Assembly (NCBI GenBank): GCA_963422565.1
Contig: OY730228.1
Span: 124,001-188,000 of the forward strand
DNA from: G963422565 sp963422565
GTDB lineage: Bacteria > Pseudomonadota > Alphaproteobacteria > MPNO01
DNA length: 64,000 bases
Direction of reading: 5' to 3'
Below, one piece after another: positions 14,692 through 22,098 of the stretch. The position numbers were made by a program, and so were the translations under genes. The stretch's first letter is position 1. Each line of letters opens with the position of its first letter. The notes beneath the pieces are model-generated. The model saw nothing but the letters and a program-made list of their open reading frames with translations, did not search any database and was not told the DNA's origin.

Positions 14692-15885
14692 TCAGAGGCG
14701 TCTGCGCAGCAGGTTGAGGAGGTTGATCACCGCATACTCGCGCACCCGCTGGCGGTCTCCCGGCAACGTCGTCCGCGCCGTCCGTTCCTCATGCGCGGCC
14801 GCGAACGCCATCACGACCGTTCCCGGCGGCGCCCGATCCCGCGCCGTCGGCAGGAGAGCGGCGATGCCGATATCGGCGCCATAGGCCCCGCGCACCTTTC
14901 TGGCTGCTTCCAAGGCGCGCGTTTCGCCGGGCACCGCGTCCGCTCGCGGCGCGAAGGGCTGCGTCCAGCCGCCGAGAAAGGTTCGCATCTCCGGATCGAC
15001 GGCGGTCAGCCGGGCCGTCGCAAGACCGCCGGTCAGCTCTTCGCAGGCGGCGAGCGTTCGGCCGGACGCGCGCAGCCGATCGAGGACGATTCGCTCCATG
15101 GACTGATCGTCGACGCCGAAGACGGCCTCGCCGAGCAGTTCGCGGACCCGCGCCTCTTCGTCGGCGATCATGCGCTCCGCCTCGACCTCGTCGCCCGCCT
15201 TCGCGGTGATCCGGACCTTGATCCCCTCGACGCCGCTCGCGAGGAAGGCGAGGGTAGGGTTGCCGGCCTCATCCAACGCCGCGACTCGGTCGGCCAGAAC
15301 TTCGGCGAGCCCCGCTTCGCCGTGGCCCCAGGTGCGGAGAACCCGGCTGCGGATGACCGCGCCCCGCCCCGAGCGCCGCCGCATATCGGGCAGCACGCAG
15401 CGCTCGAACATGATGCGCATCTCGAAGGGGACGCCGGGGACCGCATAGATCACCTTGTCGCCGACGGGACAGACGAGGCCGGGGGCGGTACCCGGCATTT
15501 CCGGGATCGCCGCCGCCCCGCGGGGCAGATTCGCCTGACGGAGATTGTTCTCGGTCATCTTCCGGCCGCGGGCGGCGAACAGGGCGGTGATCCTGCGCAC
15601 GAGGTCGGGGTCGCGGTCGAGCGGGACGTCCATGACCGCGGCGATGACCTCGCGCGTGATGTCGTCCTGGGTCGGCCCCAGCCCGCCGCAACAGACCACG
15701 GCGTCCGACCTGTCCAGGGCGAGGCGAAGACATGCGGCGATACGCTCGAAATTGTCTCCGACCTTGACACAGTAGTGGGAGTCGACGCCGATGCGCGCGA
15801 GCTGTTCGCCGATCCAGGTCGAGTTTGTATCGACGATCTGGCCGAGCAGGAGCTCGGTCCCGATGGCGATCACCTCGCAGCGCAT
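14692..15885 (-). CDS. cinA: CinA family protein with degenerate C-terminal domain
   Basis: This is a 397-residue protein with an N-terminal MoCF_biosynth/COG1058 domain (MRCEVIAIGTELLLGQIVDTN, CCGGLGPTQDDITREV, YAVPGVPFEM), in other bacteria linked to ADP-ribose pyrophosphatase activity, and a C-terminal CinA/PncC-like domain. The PncC nicotinamide-mononucleotide deamidase site is altered: canonical AESCTGG reads CEELTGG (281-287), losing the catalytic Ser, and GIAGPDGG reads GIAALLP (340-346). Deamidase activity is probably lost while the N-terminal domain looks intact. The gene stands alone, reading toward the VOC/monooxygenase pair. Confidence 0.88.
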   Translation of the reverse strand: MRCEVIAIGTELLLGQIVDTNSTWIGEQLARIGVDSHYCVKVGDNFERIAACLRLALDRSDAVVCCGGLGPTQDDITREVIAAVMDVPLDRDPDLVRRITALFAARGRKMTENNLRQANLPRGAAAIPEMPGTAPGLVCPVGDKVIYAVPGVPFEMRIMFERCVLPDMRRRSGRGAVIRSRVLRTWGHGEAGLAEVLADRVAALDEAGNPTLAFLASGVEGIKVRITAKAGDEVEAERMIADEEARVRELLGEAVFGVDDQSMERIVLDRLRASGRTLAACEELTGGLATARLTAVDPEMRTFLGGWTQPFAPRADAVPGETRALEAARKVRGAYGADIGIAALLPTARDRAPPGTVVMAFAAAHEERTARTTLPGDRQRVREYAVINLLNLLRRRL

Positions 15886-15939
15886 CGCCGTCTCCGGTGG
15901 GTCCGCGGTCGCCGCCGTGGATCGACCGCGCGCTCCCGC

Positions 15940-16554
15940 TCAGCCATGCGACGTGCCGGCATCGTCGAGGATCGACATCCGGATGTCGGTGAGCGCGGCG
16001 CCGTTGATCCCGCTCAGATCCATCGCGCAGGCCGAGCCTATGACGATCGCGTCGACCAGGGCGCGGAAGATCATCCTGTCGCCCGGCCGGGCCAGAGATG
16101 CCGCGCTATAGGAAATCGTTCCGTCTCCCAGAACCGGCGTGTTCTGGAAGAGGTTGACGGGATCCGGCAGATGGGCGAAGGCGATGTCGTGATCCGCCAT
16201 CGCTTCGGCCAGGTTGGTGCGGCAGCTTCGATGGCTCTCGACTCCGAAGCCGATCCGGTAACGCGCCGGATCGCAGGCGGGGAAGATCATGTCATGCCGG
16301 CCGACATCGTCCTCGAGTATCTCGAACATCGGCCTCCTTGCGACGCTGTACAGCCGGTCGCCGACGCCGAGCGAGACCTTCATCAACTCGCCGCGCGTAT
16401 GGGCCGGGGAGAGGAACTCGCGGACATCGCCGCGCAGGAAAGCGAAGAAGTCGCAGATCTGCTCTCCGTCCACATTCAGGACTTCGAGGCGCTGGCCGGC
16501 CGCGACATCGAGGCGACCCCAATGTCCGCCCTTGATCAGCACGCGCCGCCTCAT
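15940..16554 (-). CDS. DUF1989 / urea carboxylase-associated family protein
   Basis: This is a 204-residue protein of the DUF1989 family, whose members occur near urea amidolyase, aminomethyltransferase-like and transporter genes and have no firmly known reaction. Seen are GGHWGRLDVAAGQRLEV at the N-terminus, DFFAFLRGDVREFLSPAHT, a HDMIFPACDPARY segment and a NLFQNTPV region. These hold the His, Cys and Asp residues typical of the family, probably for metal binding. The ATG at 16554 overlaps the glutaredoxin-like stop by four bases (ATGA), indicating coupling. No urea-related gene is visible nearby, so the usual context is missing. Confidence 0.82.
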   Translation of the reverse strand: MRRRVLIKGGHWGRLDVAAGQRLEVLNVDGEQICDFFAFLRGDVREFLSPAHTRGELMKVSLGVGDRLYSVARRPMFEILEDDVGRHDMIFPACDPARYRIGFGVESHRSCRTNLAEAMADHDIAFAHLPDPVNLFQNTPVLGDGTISYSAASLARPGDRMIFRALVDAIVIGSACAMDLSGINGAALTDIRMSILDDAGTSHG

Positions 16555-17135
16555 CGCCGACCGCGGGCGGGCGCGACCCGGTTGGCGGTGAATCTGGCCA
16601 GATCGTCGGCGCCGCCGACATAGCGGCCGTCGATCCAGATCTGCGGCACCGTGATCGGGGTCTTGGGGCCGAGAATGGGCTTGACCCGGGCCAGCATCTC
16701 GTACAGCGCCGCCGGCTCGCGGACCACATCGCGATAGACATGGTCTATCCCGGCCTCGTCGAGATAACGCTTGGCCCGGTTGCAATGCGGGCAGGCCTTC
16801 TTGCCGAAGACGCGGTTGCCCGTGACCTCATATCGGGCGCTGTGGGCGCCTATCACCGCCTCCGTCAGCACGCCGCGGTTGAGCGCCGCCCCTTGGCTGA
16901 CCATTTTGCCGTCGACGAGGACGATCGGCGCATGCCAGCCGCCCCTGCGCAGCGGCCGCCACCACTCGCTCAGCCACTCGCGCGTCTCCAGTTCCGCCGG
17001 GATGCCCGCGAGCTCGACGGCCAGTGTATCGGCGATGACGTCGGCGGTGAGCGCGCATTCACCGCAGGGAATCCTTACCTTGAACGGCCCCCAGCTTCCG
17101 GCCCAACGGTAAAGCGTGATTCTGACCGGTTCTAT
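16551..17135 (-). CDS. Two-module glutaredoxin-like protein, non-canonical start
   Basis: The C-terminal part, from the ATG at 16904 (117 residues), is a glutaredoxin with CPHC followed by RAKRYLDEAG and the GSH-site features TVPQIWIDG and VGGADDLA. The same frame stays open upstream and encodes a coherent further segment: LYRWAGSWGPF, then IPCGECALT (a CGEC pair), EWLSEWWRP and HAPIVLVDGK. That looks like a first redox module of the same protein. No ATG, GTG or TTG occurs in that upstream stretch. An ATA at 17135-17133 lies eight bases after GGAGAA, so either an ATA start is used or an ATG was mutated or misread. The minimal product starts at 16904; the full form would be about 194 residues. 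Coupled to the DUF1989 gene. Confidence 0.7.
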   Translation of the reverse strand: MEPVRITLYRWAGSWGPFKVRIPCGECALTADVIADTLAVELAGIPAELETREWLSEWWRPLRRGGWHAPIVLVDGKMVSQGAALNRGVLTEAVIGAHSARYEVTGNRVFGKKACPHCNRAKRYLDEAGIDHVYRDVVREPAALYEMLARVKPILGPKTPITVPQIWIDGRYVGGADDLARFTANRVAPARGRR

Positions 17136-17277
17136 GCCGAATTCTCCAGGACGACGGTCGACTGTCGGAGAGTATAGATCCCGTCGCCCCCGTTCGCGAG
17201 ACGACCGCTCCCAGATCTTCGCAAACCCCGCCCGGAGGCCATAGACTGCCGGCCGGAGACCGGGGGAGGCGGCCGAT

Positions 17278-17526
17278 ATGTTGAATGCGGTCCCGATCGC
17301 TCTGGATCGGATCTACGTGCCGGCCAAGCGCCGGCGGACTCTCGACGAGACCAGAGTCGCCGCGCTGGCCGAGGACATCATCGACAACGGGCTGAGGCTG
17401 CCGATCCAGGTGCGGCGCGACAAGGACCGTTTCATCCTGGTCGAGGGGTTGCACCGATTGGAGGCTTTGCGGGCGTTGGGAGAGGTGGAGGTGGAGGCTC
17501 TGGTCGTTGGTGCGCGCCAGCACTAG
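17278..17526 (+). CDS. Stand-alone ParB N-terminal-like domain protein
   Basis: This is an 82-residue protein equal to one ParB/Srx-fold domain: a VPIALDRIYVP strand, a helix LDETRVAALAEDIIDNG, LRLPIQVRRDKDRFILVEGLHRLEALRALG, then a final strand VEALVVG. The GLHRLEA segment corresponds to the GxxR nucleotide-binding motif of ParB domains. There is no DNA-binding helix-turn-helix or dimerisation domain, so it is not a chromosome-partition ParB. Similar lone domains are found in diverse bacteria without known function. GGGGGAGG lies eight bases before the ATG. It is followed after 25 bases by an FAD monooxygenase. Confidence 0.75.
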   Translation: MLNAVPIALDRIYVPAKRRRTLDETRVAALAEDIIDNGLRLPIQVRRDKDRFILVEGLHRLEALRALGEVEVEALVVGARQH

Positions 17527-17551
17527 CCGGGCGGCCGGCGGAGCGATTGCG

Positions 17552-18679
17552 ATGCGTTCGGCCCGACGCCACGCGGAGATCGCCGGGGCGGGATTCGCCG
17601 GGTTGACCGCGGCCGTTGCGCTCGCCCAGCGCGGCTGGTCGGTGCGCGTTCACGAACGCACCCGGCTGCTCCGCGCCTTCGGCGCCGGGATATTCATCTG
17701 GGAAAACGGGCTCAGAATCCTCAAGGCGGTCGGCGCCTATGACGCCGTTCTCGCCGGAGCCCATGAGGGGATGGTCTACGAGATCCGTGACCGCCGGCGG
17801 GTCGTTGCGCGGACGACGTTCTCCGCCTCCACCCATGACCGGATGCTCACCATGACCCGCCAGACGCTCTACGCGGCGCTGCTCGCCGCCGCCGAGGGCC
17901 AGGGAGTCGACATCGCGACCGGCTCCGAGGCGGTGGCCGCCGAACCCGACGGCGTCCTGGTGACGTCCGGCGGCAGCCGCTTCCGCGCCGATCTGATCGT
18001 CGGTGCGGACGGCGTCCGTTCCCGAGTCCGCGACTCGCTCGGCCTGCAGAGCGAGCGCGAGACCGGAACGCTCGGCTTGCTTCGGGTGATGGCGCCGCGC
18101 TGTCTCGACCGGCTTGGGCCGGGGGGCTGGGACCGGGTCATCGACATCTTCAACCTCGCCGACCGATCGCTTCGGATTCTCTATGTGCCGTGCAATTCCC
18201 ACGATCTCTATCTCGCGATGATGGCGCCGGTCGCCGACGCCGAGGCCACTGCGGTCCCGGCACGTTACGATATCTGGGCGCCGGCCTTCCCGGATCTTGC
18301 CCCGGCCCTGGCCCGCCTCTCCGCCGAGGGCCGCTTCGACGCCTACGAGACCGGCAAGCTCGCCCGCTGGTCGGCGGGCCGGGTCGCGGTCGTCGGCGAT
18401 TCGGCGCATGCCATGGTGCCGTCGCTGGGCCAGGGGGCCGGGATGGCGATGGCCAACGCGCTCGGTCTCGCGGTCGCGCTCGACGAGGCCCCGGACGTTC
18501 CCACGGCGCTCGCGCTCTGGGAGGCGCGCGAACGGCCGATGACCGAGTACACCCAGGACTGGTCGGCGAAGGTCGCCCGCGACCGGATGCGCGACGGCGG
18601 CCGTATCTGGTCGGAGGCGTCGATCGCTCCAGCGCGGACGGTTCCGACCGGCACGGAACATCTGCCCCGACTGCTCTGA
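17552..18679 (+). CDS. FAD-dependent monooxygenase (UbiH/salicylate hydroxylase-like)
   Basis: This is a 375-residue group-A flavoprotein monooxygenase. All three family motifs are seen: GxGxxG (GAGFAG, residues 12-17), the DG motif VGADGVRSRVR near residue 150 and the GD motif GDSAHAMVPSLGQGAGMAMANA near 281. Such enzymes hydroxylate aromatic rings using FAD and NAD(P)H. The substrate is unknown; the closest named types are salicylate- and 3-hydroxybenzoate-hydroxylase-like. The ATG at 17552 is chosen for GGAG nine bases upstream; an in-frame codon at 17507 would overlap the ParB-like gene. Confidence 0.88.
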   Translation: MRSARRHAEIAGAGFAGLTAAVALAQRGWSVRVHERTRLLRAFGAGIFIWENGLRILKAVGAYDAVLAGAHEGMVYEIRDRRRVVARTTFSASTHDRMLTMTRQTLYAALLAAAEGQGVDIATGSEAVAAEPDGVLVTSGGSRFRADLIVGADGVRSRVRDSLGLQSERETGTLGLLRVMAPRCLDRLGPGGWDRVIDIFNLADRSLRILYVPCNSHDLYLAMMAPVADAEATAVPARYDIWAPAFPDLAPALARLSAEGRFDAYETGKLARWSAGRVAVVGDSAHAMVPSLGQGAGMAMANALGLAVALDEAPDVPTALALWEARERPMTEYTQDWSAKVARDRMRDGGRIWSEASIAPARTVPTGTEHLPRLL

Positions 18680-18762
18680 CGACGGGTTGCGATCCGTCGC
18701 CATCTTGTCGGCATGGCCCCGGCTCTGCTTGAGTCGGCTTCCACTGCGGATTCGGGGATGCA

Positions 18763-19965
18763 ATGAAACGCTATGACGGCTTCAAGGCGATCGCGGACAC
18801 GGTCGGCGATGCGCTTGTGGTGACCAATCTCGCCAACACCGCGACCGAATGGCGCGCCGTGCGCCCCCACCCGGGCAATCTCTATTTCGTCGGCATGGGC
18901 ATGGTGACGCCTTACGCGCTCGGGCTCGCGCTGGCCCTGCCGCATCGCCGGGTATTGGCCTTCGACGGCGACGGCGGGATCCTGTTCGATCTCGGCGTCT
19001 TGGGCACCGTCGCCCAGTCGGCCCCGTCCAATCTCTGCGTCGTCGTGCTCGACAACGAGGGGTACGTTTCGACCGGGCCGCGATCGACGGTCGGCTCGCT
19101 GTCGGGCGGCCCGGTCGATATCGCCTCTATCGCCCGCGCATCGGGTCTCGCCGAGGTCCGCGAGACGCGAAGCGTGGAGGAATTCGCCGCCGCCGTCGAC
19201 CGCGGGCTCGAACCGGAGTGGGGGCCGAGCGTCATCGTCGCCAAGACCTCCCCCGCCCAGGCCTTCGTCGGCACCTCGCTCAGCGACGGCAAAGAGAACA
19301 AATACGTCTTCGTACGCCATATCGAGGGCCTGGAGAACAAGACCATCTTGCGGCCGTCGGCGCGGGAGCATGGCGAGTCGCCGAAGCCGGATCCGGACTT
19401 TTCTCCGGTCGGCGATGACGACGCCTTTGACGAGGTGCTTTTCGACGGGCTCCGGGAGAATCTGATCGACTTCGTCATCGGCCTTCCCTGCAGCGGGTTC
19501 GCAGGGACGATCGGGCGCTGCATGGAGGATCAGTCCATACGCTATGTCGGGGTGGCCAACGAAGGCACCGGCGTCGGGATTTGCGCCGGCGCCTGGCTGG
19601 GCGGCAAGGTCCCGGCCGCGGTCATCGAGAATTTCGGTCTGTACGCGGCGGTCTACCAGCTTCTGCGCGGCCACCACACGTTCGGAATCCCGACTCTTCT
19701 GATCGCCGAACACCGTGGAGACGCGGGAGAGACCGAGTTCTTCGGGGACTCGGGCGACATGACCGAGCCAATCCTCGATGCGGCGCGGATCAACTATCGC
19801 CGAGTCGGGACGCTCGACGCGGTGAAGCCGGCGATCCGCGACGGGCTGCGCTGGATGAATTTCGGGTTGCGGCCCTACTGCGTGCTCATGGCCTACGACC
19901 TGACCCGGCCCCGCCCGGGCGGCGGGATCCGAGATGCGACGCAGCCGGGCGGCAACCTCCGGTAA
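18763..19965 (+). CDS. Single-chain TPP-dependent decarboxylase with inverted (PP-Pyr) domain order
   Basis: This is a 400-residue thiamine-diphosphate enzyme resembling a fusion of sulfopyruvate decarboxylase beta and alpha subunits (ComE then ComD), or of a phosphonopyruvate-decarboxylase-like pair. The TPP/Mg-binding domain comes first: GMGMVTPYALG, then GDG at 69-71 and Asn98 in LDNEGY (the GDG-N motif). A linker follows (about 165-215), then the Pyr domain with its activating Glu at 267 (VGVANEGTGVG). Usual single-chain enzymes have Pyr first and PP last. Likely substrates are 3-sulfopyruvate-, phosphonopyruvate- or other 2-oxo-acid-like compounds, but nothing nearby specifies one. It ends just before tRNA-Arg. 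Confidence 0.82.
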   Translation: MKRYDGFKAIADTVGDALVVTNLANTATEWRAVRPHPGNLYFVGMGMVTPYALGLALALPHRRVLAFDGDGGILFDLGVLGTVAQSAPSNLCVVVLDNEGYVSTGPRSTVGSLSGGPVDIASIARASGLAEVRETRSVEEFAAAVDRGLEPEWGPSVIVAKTSPAQAFVGTSLSDGKENKYVFVRHIEGLENKTILRPSAREHGESPKPDPDFSPVGDDDAFDEVLFDGLRENLIDFVIGLPCSGFAGTIGRCMEDQSIRYVGVANEGTGVGICAGAWLGGKVPAAVIENFGLYAAVYQLLRGHHTFGIPTLLIAEHRGDAGETEFFGDSGDMTEPILDAARINYRRVGTLDAVKPAIRDGLRWMNFGLRPYCVLMAYDLTRPRPGGGIRDATQPGGNLR

Positions 19966-19972
19966 CAACCGA

Positions 19973-20049
19973 TGGCGCGCCCGGGAAGATTCGAACTCCC
20001 AACCTCCTGATCCGTAGTCAGGTGCTCTATCCAGTTGAGCTACGGGCGC
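19973..20049 (-). tRNA. tRNA-Arg (anticodon ACG)
   Basis: Read on the minus strand this is a full cloverleaf: acceptor GCGCCCG/CGGGCGC, D-arm GCTC/GAGC, anticodon stem CCTGA/TCAGG with loop CTACGGA (anticodon ACG), and T-arm GGGAG-TTCGAAT-CTTCC. The discriminator is G and CCA is encoded (19975-19973). ACG would be edited to ICG and read CGU, CGC and CGA codons. It lies between the TPP gene (plus) and a lipoprotein gene (plus). Confidence 0.97.
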
Positions 20050-20062
20050 CTGTCGATTAGCG

Positions 20063-20091
20063 CATATACAATCCCGGCCCGCCCCTTGCAA
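20063..20091 (-). promoter_or_regulatory. Sigma-70-like promoter for tRNA-Arg
   Basis: On the minus strand TTGCAA (20091-20086) is followed after 17 bases by TATATG (20068-20063). Transcription would begin about seven bases before the mature 5' end of the tRNA at 20049, as is common for tRNA genes. Sequence and spacing are seen; activity is inferred. Confidence 0.5.
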
Positions 20092-20182
20092 TGGTCTCGA
20101 GGGTCGTTTGCGGGTCCGGGTCGACACCCGCCGATGATCTCGATTGATGTCATTCGGGCGTTTGGATAGATTCGTCTTCGGT

Positions 20183-20211
20183 TTGATACTGATACTTGCC
20201 GACGGTACATT
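20183..20211 (+). promoter_or_regulatory. Possible sigma-70-like promoter upstream of lipoprotein gene
   Basis: TTGATA (20183-20188), a 17-base spacer and TACATT (20206-20211) precede the ATG at 20268. The match is moderate, and the stretch is AT-richer than its surroundings. Confidence 0.35.
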
Positions 20212-20267
20212 CCGAGACTCGGCGAGGTTGCTGAATCCGGTTCGTATGGCACGAAGAGGGCTATGAT

Positions 20268-21392
20268 ATGGCGCGGGCGGTGAAGACGGCCGGAGTCGCT
20301 GTGGTGTTTCTTTGCGGCGGGTTGGGGCTGCAAGCCTGCGCGATGCTGGATGAGGCGTCGACGCCGGAACGGCCGGTGGCTTCCCCGCCGCAACCGGTAG
20401 CGGCGCTTCCGGCTTCCATCGGCGAAGCGAAGCGCGCCCCGGTTCCCGTCGCGGCCGCGCCGGCGCTCCGCCCGCCTGCCCTGGCGACCTTCGTGGGCCG
20501 GAAGGTCGGCCAGCTCGGCGCGGAGCTCGATCGGCTGCGCGAGGCGCTGAAGCGTCATGAAGAGGTGCTCCAGCGAGTGCGCGGCCAGACGGCTGCCAAT
20601 TCCAACCGCTATCACGGGACCATCGCTTCCGTGAACGCCCGGTTGCAGATCGGCACCACGCCGGGGAATCCGGAGCTGGTCAAGCAGTGGGATCGGGCGA
20701 GGACGCTGCTCGCGGAGGTCGACGGCGATGTCTCCGAGATGAACGCGCTGTCGAACGACGTGGCGGCGAGTTCTGCCCTGGCCGCTCATCTTCTGGAAAC
20801 CACGCGGTCAGCTTACGGGTTGAGCGGGGCGGTCGACGAGGACCACCGCAGGCTTTCGGCCCTTGAGGACGAGGTCAACCGGGCGGTGGTGTCGATCGAA
20901 CGTCTGGCCGGCGAGGTCAGCGGAGACATCAACCGCCAGACCGCCTATCTGGCGAGGGAACGGGCGAATCTGACCACCTTGTCCCTGGCGATAAAAAGCG
21001 GGCAGCTGCTGGGTGCCAATCTGGCGCGTCTGCCGTTCTCGGGGAACGGCGGAGCACAGGGCGAAGCCCTGTCCGCGGCGGAGCGCGATTCGTCCCGGCC
21101 GCTGGTGGTGATCCGCTTCGACCGGCCGAACGTCGACTATGAGCAGCCGCTCTACGACGCGGTGAAACAGGCCCTCGATCGGCGGCCGGACGCGGCCTTC
21201 GATCTGGTCGCCGTCTCGCCCGGCGGCGGCAATGCGGCGGAATTGACGGTGGCCGCGAATCGTTCGAAGCGAAACGCCGAGGCGGTGCTGCGGAGCCTCT
21301 CGGATATGGGCATGCCGGCGGACCGAATGCGGTTGTCCGCCGTCACCAGCAACGACGCGGCCGGGAATGAAGTCCACGTGTACCTGCGCTGA
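20268..21392 (+). CDS. Putative lipoprotein with coiled-coil middle and OmpA-like C-terminal region
   Basis: I cannot name this 374-residue protein. It begins with a lipoprotein signal peptide ending in the lipobox L21-Q-A-C24, so it is probably lipid-anchored on the periplasmic side. A Pro/Ala-rich linker (30-70) is followed by long helices rich in charged residues (about 75-255), likely coiled coil. The C-terminal 100 residues form an alternating strand/helix region (VVIRFDRPNVDYEQPLY, FDLVAVSPGGG, SDMGMPADR, EVHVYLR) reminiscent of OmpA-like peptidoglycan-binding domains but without a clear motif match. A role in envelope architecture is a guess. It converges with a flavin reductase gene nine bases away. 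Confidence 0.7.
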   Translation: MARAVKTAGVAVVFLCGGLGLQACAMLDEASTPERPVASPPQPVAALPASIGEAKRAPVPVAAAPALRPPALATFVGRKVGQLGAELDRLREALKRHEEVLQRVRGQTAANSNRYHGTIASVNARLQIGTTPGNPELVKQWDRARTLLAEVDGDVSEMNALSNDVAASSALAAHLLETTRSAYGLSGAVDEDHRRLSALEDEVNRAVVSIERLAGEVSGDINRQTAYLARERANLTTLSLAIKSGQLLGANLARLPFSGNGGAQGEALSAAERDSSRPLVVIRFDRPNVDYEQPLYDAVKQALDRRPDAAFDLVAVSPGGGNAAELTVAANRSKRNAEAVLRSLSDMGMPADRMRLSAVTSNDAAGNEVHVYLR

Positions 21393-21401
21393 TCCCCGCC
21401 G

Positions 21402-22073
21402 TCACTCGGCCGCGCCGCGCGCCTCGCCGGCCAGCCCCTTGCGGAAATGCTCGACATCGGGGCCGCCGGGGGCCATCGAAAACACTGATTCGACCGCCGT
21501 GTAGTCGTGGTAGCCGAGCCGTGCGAGCGGCTTGATCCGGGCGATGTCGAGCCTGCCGCCGTTGGTCAGCGCCGACTCTTCGATATGGACGCCGAGCACC
21601 CTGCCCACGACCACATGGGCGGAGTTGGCGGCACCGTGGCCCGGCAGCACCATGGCCGCGTGGAACCGGCATTCCAGATGCACCGGCGACTCGGCCACCC
21701 GCGGCGGGGCGACGAGGCGCGACGGCGCGGGCGTCAGTCCGGCGAGCGCCATCTCGTCGACATCCGCATCGACGAACTGCGCGGTGACGTTGACCGCCTC
21801 GCGCAGCGCGTGCGTCGCCATCGAGCAGACGAATTCGCCCGACTGCATGGCGTTGGCCACGCTGTCCTTCACCGACCCGTCCGGCTTGGGATTGGCCGAG
21901 AACATGACATAGGGCGGATCGTAGCCGAGATTGTTGAACTGGCTGAACGGGGCCAGATTGACTACGCCTGCCCGGTCGAGGGTGGAAATCCAGCCGATCG
22001 GCCGCGGAACCACGATGGACTTGTAGGGGTTGAACGGCAGGCCGTGATCGTTGCGGTCGGTCCGGTAGAACAT
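21402..22073 (-). CDS. Flavin reductase family protein (DIM6/NTAB, FMN-binding)
   Basis: This is a 223-residue protein of the flavin-reductase/FMN-binding split-barrel family. Seen are SIVVPRPIGWISTLD, an early N-terminal FMN-site segment NLAPFSQFNNLGYDPPYVMFSA, KDSVANAMQSGEFVCSMA and HVVVGRVLGVHIEE. Members reduce FMN or FAD with NAD(P)H for two-component monooxygenases, or have other FMN roles. Two such oxygenases (12734-13948 and 41095-42261) lack their own reductase in this window. This gene could serve them, but it is 7 and 19 kb away, so that is inference. Its C-terminal 20 residues are not conserved-looking. Confidence 0.85.
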   Translation of the reverse strand: MFYRTDRNDHGLPFNPYKSIVVPRPIGWISTLDRAGVVNLAPFSQFNNLGYDPPYVMFSANPKPDGSVKDSVANAMQSGEFVCSMATHALREAVNVTAQFVDADVDEMALAGLTPAPSRLVAPPRVAESPVHLECRFHAAMVLPGHGAANSAHVVVGRVLGVHIEESALTNGGRLDIARIKPLARLGYHDYTAVESVFSMAPGGPDVEHFRKGLAGEARGAAE

Positions 22074-22098
22074 GCGGCAGCCTCCTCTCGCGGGATCG

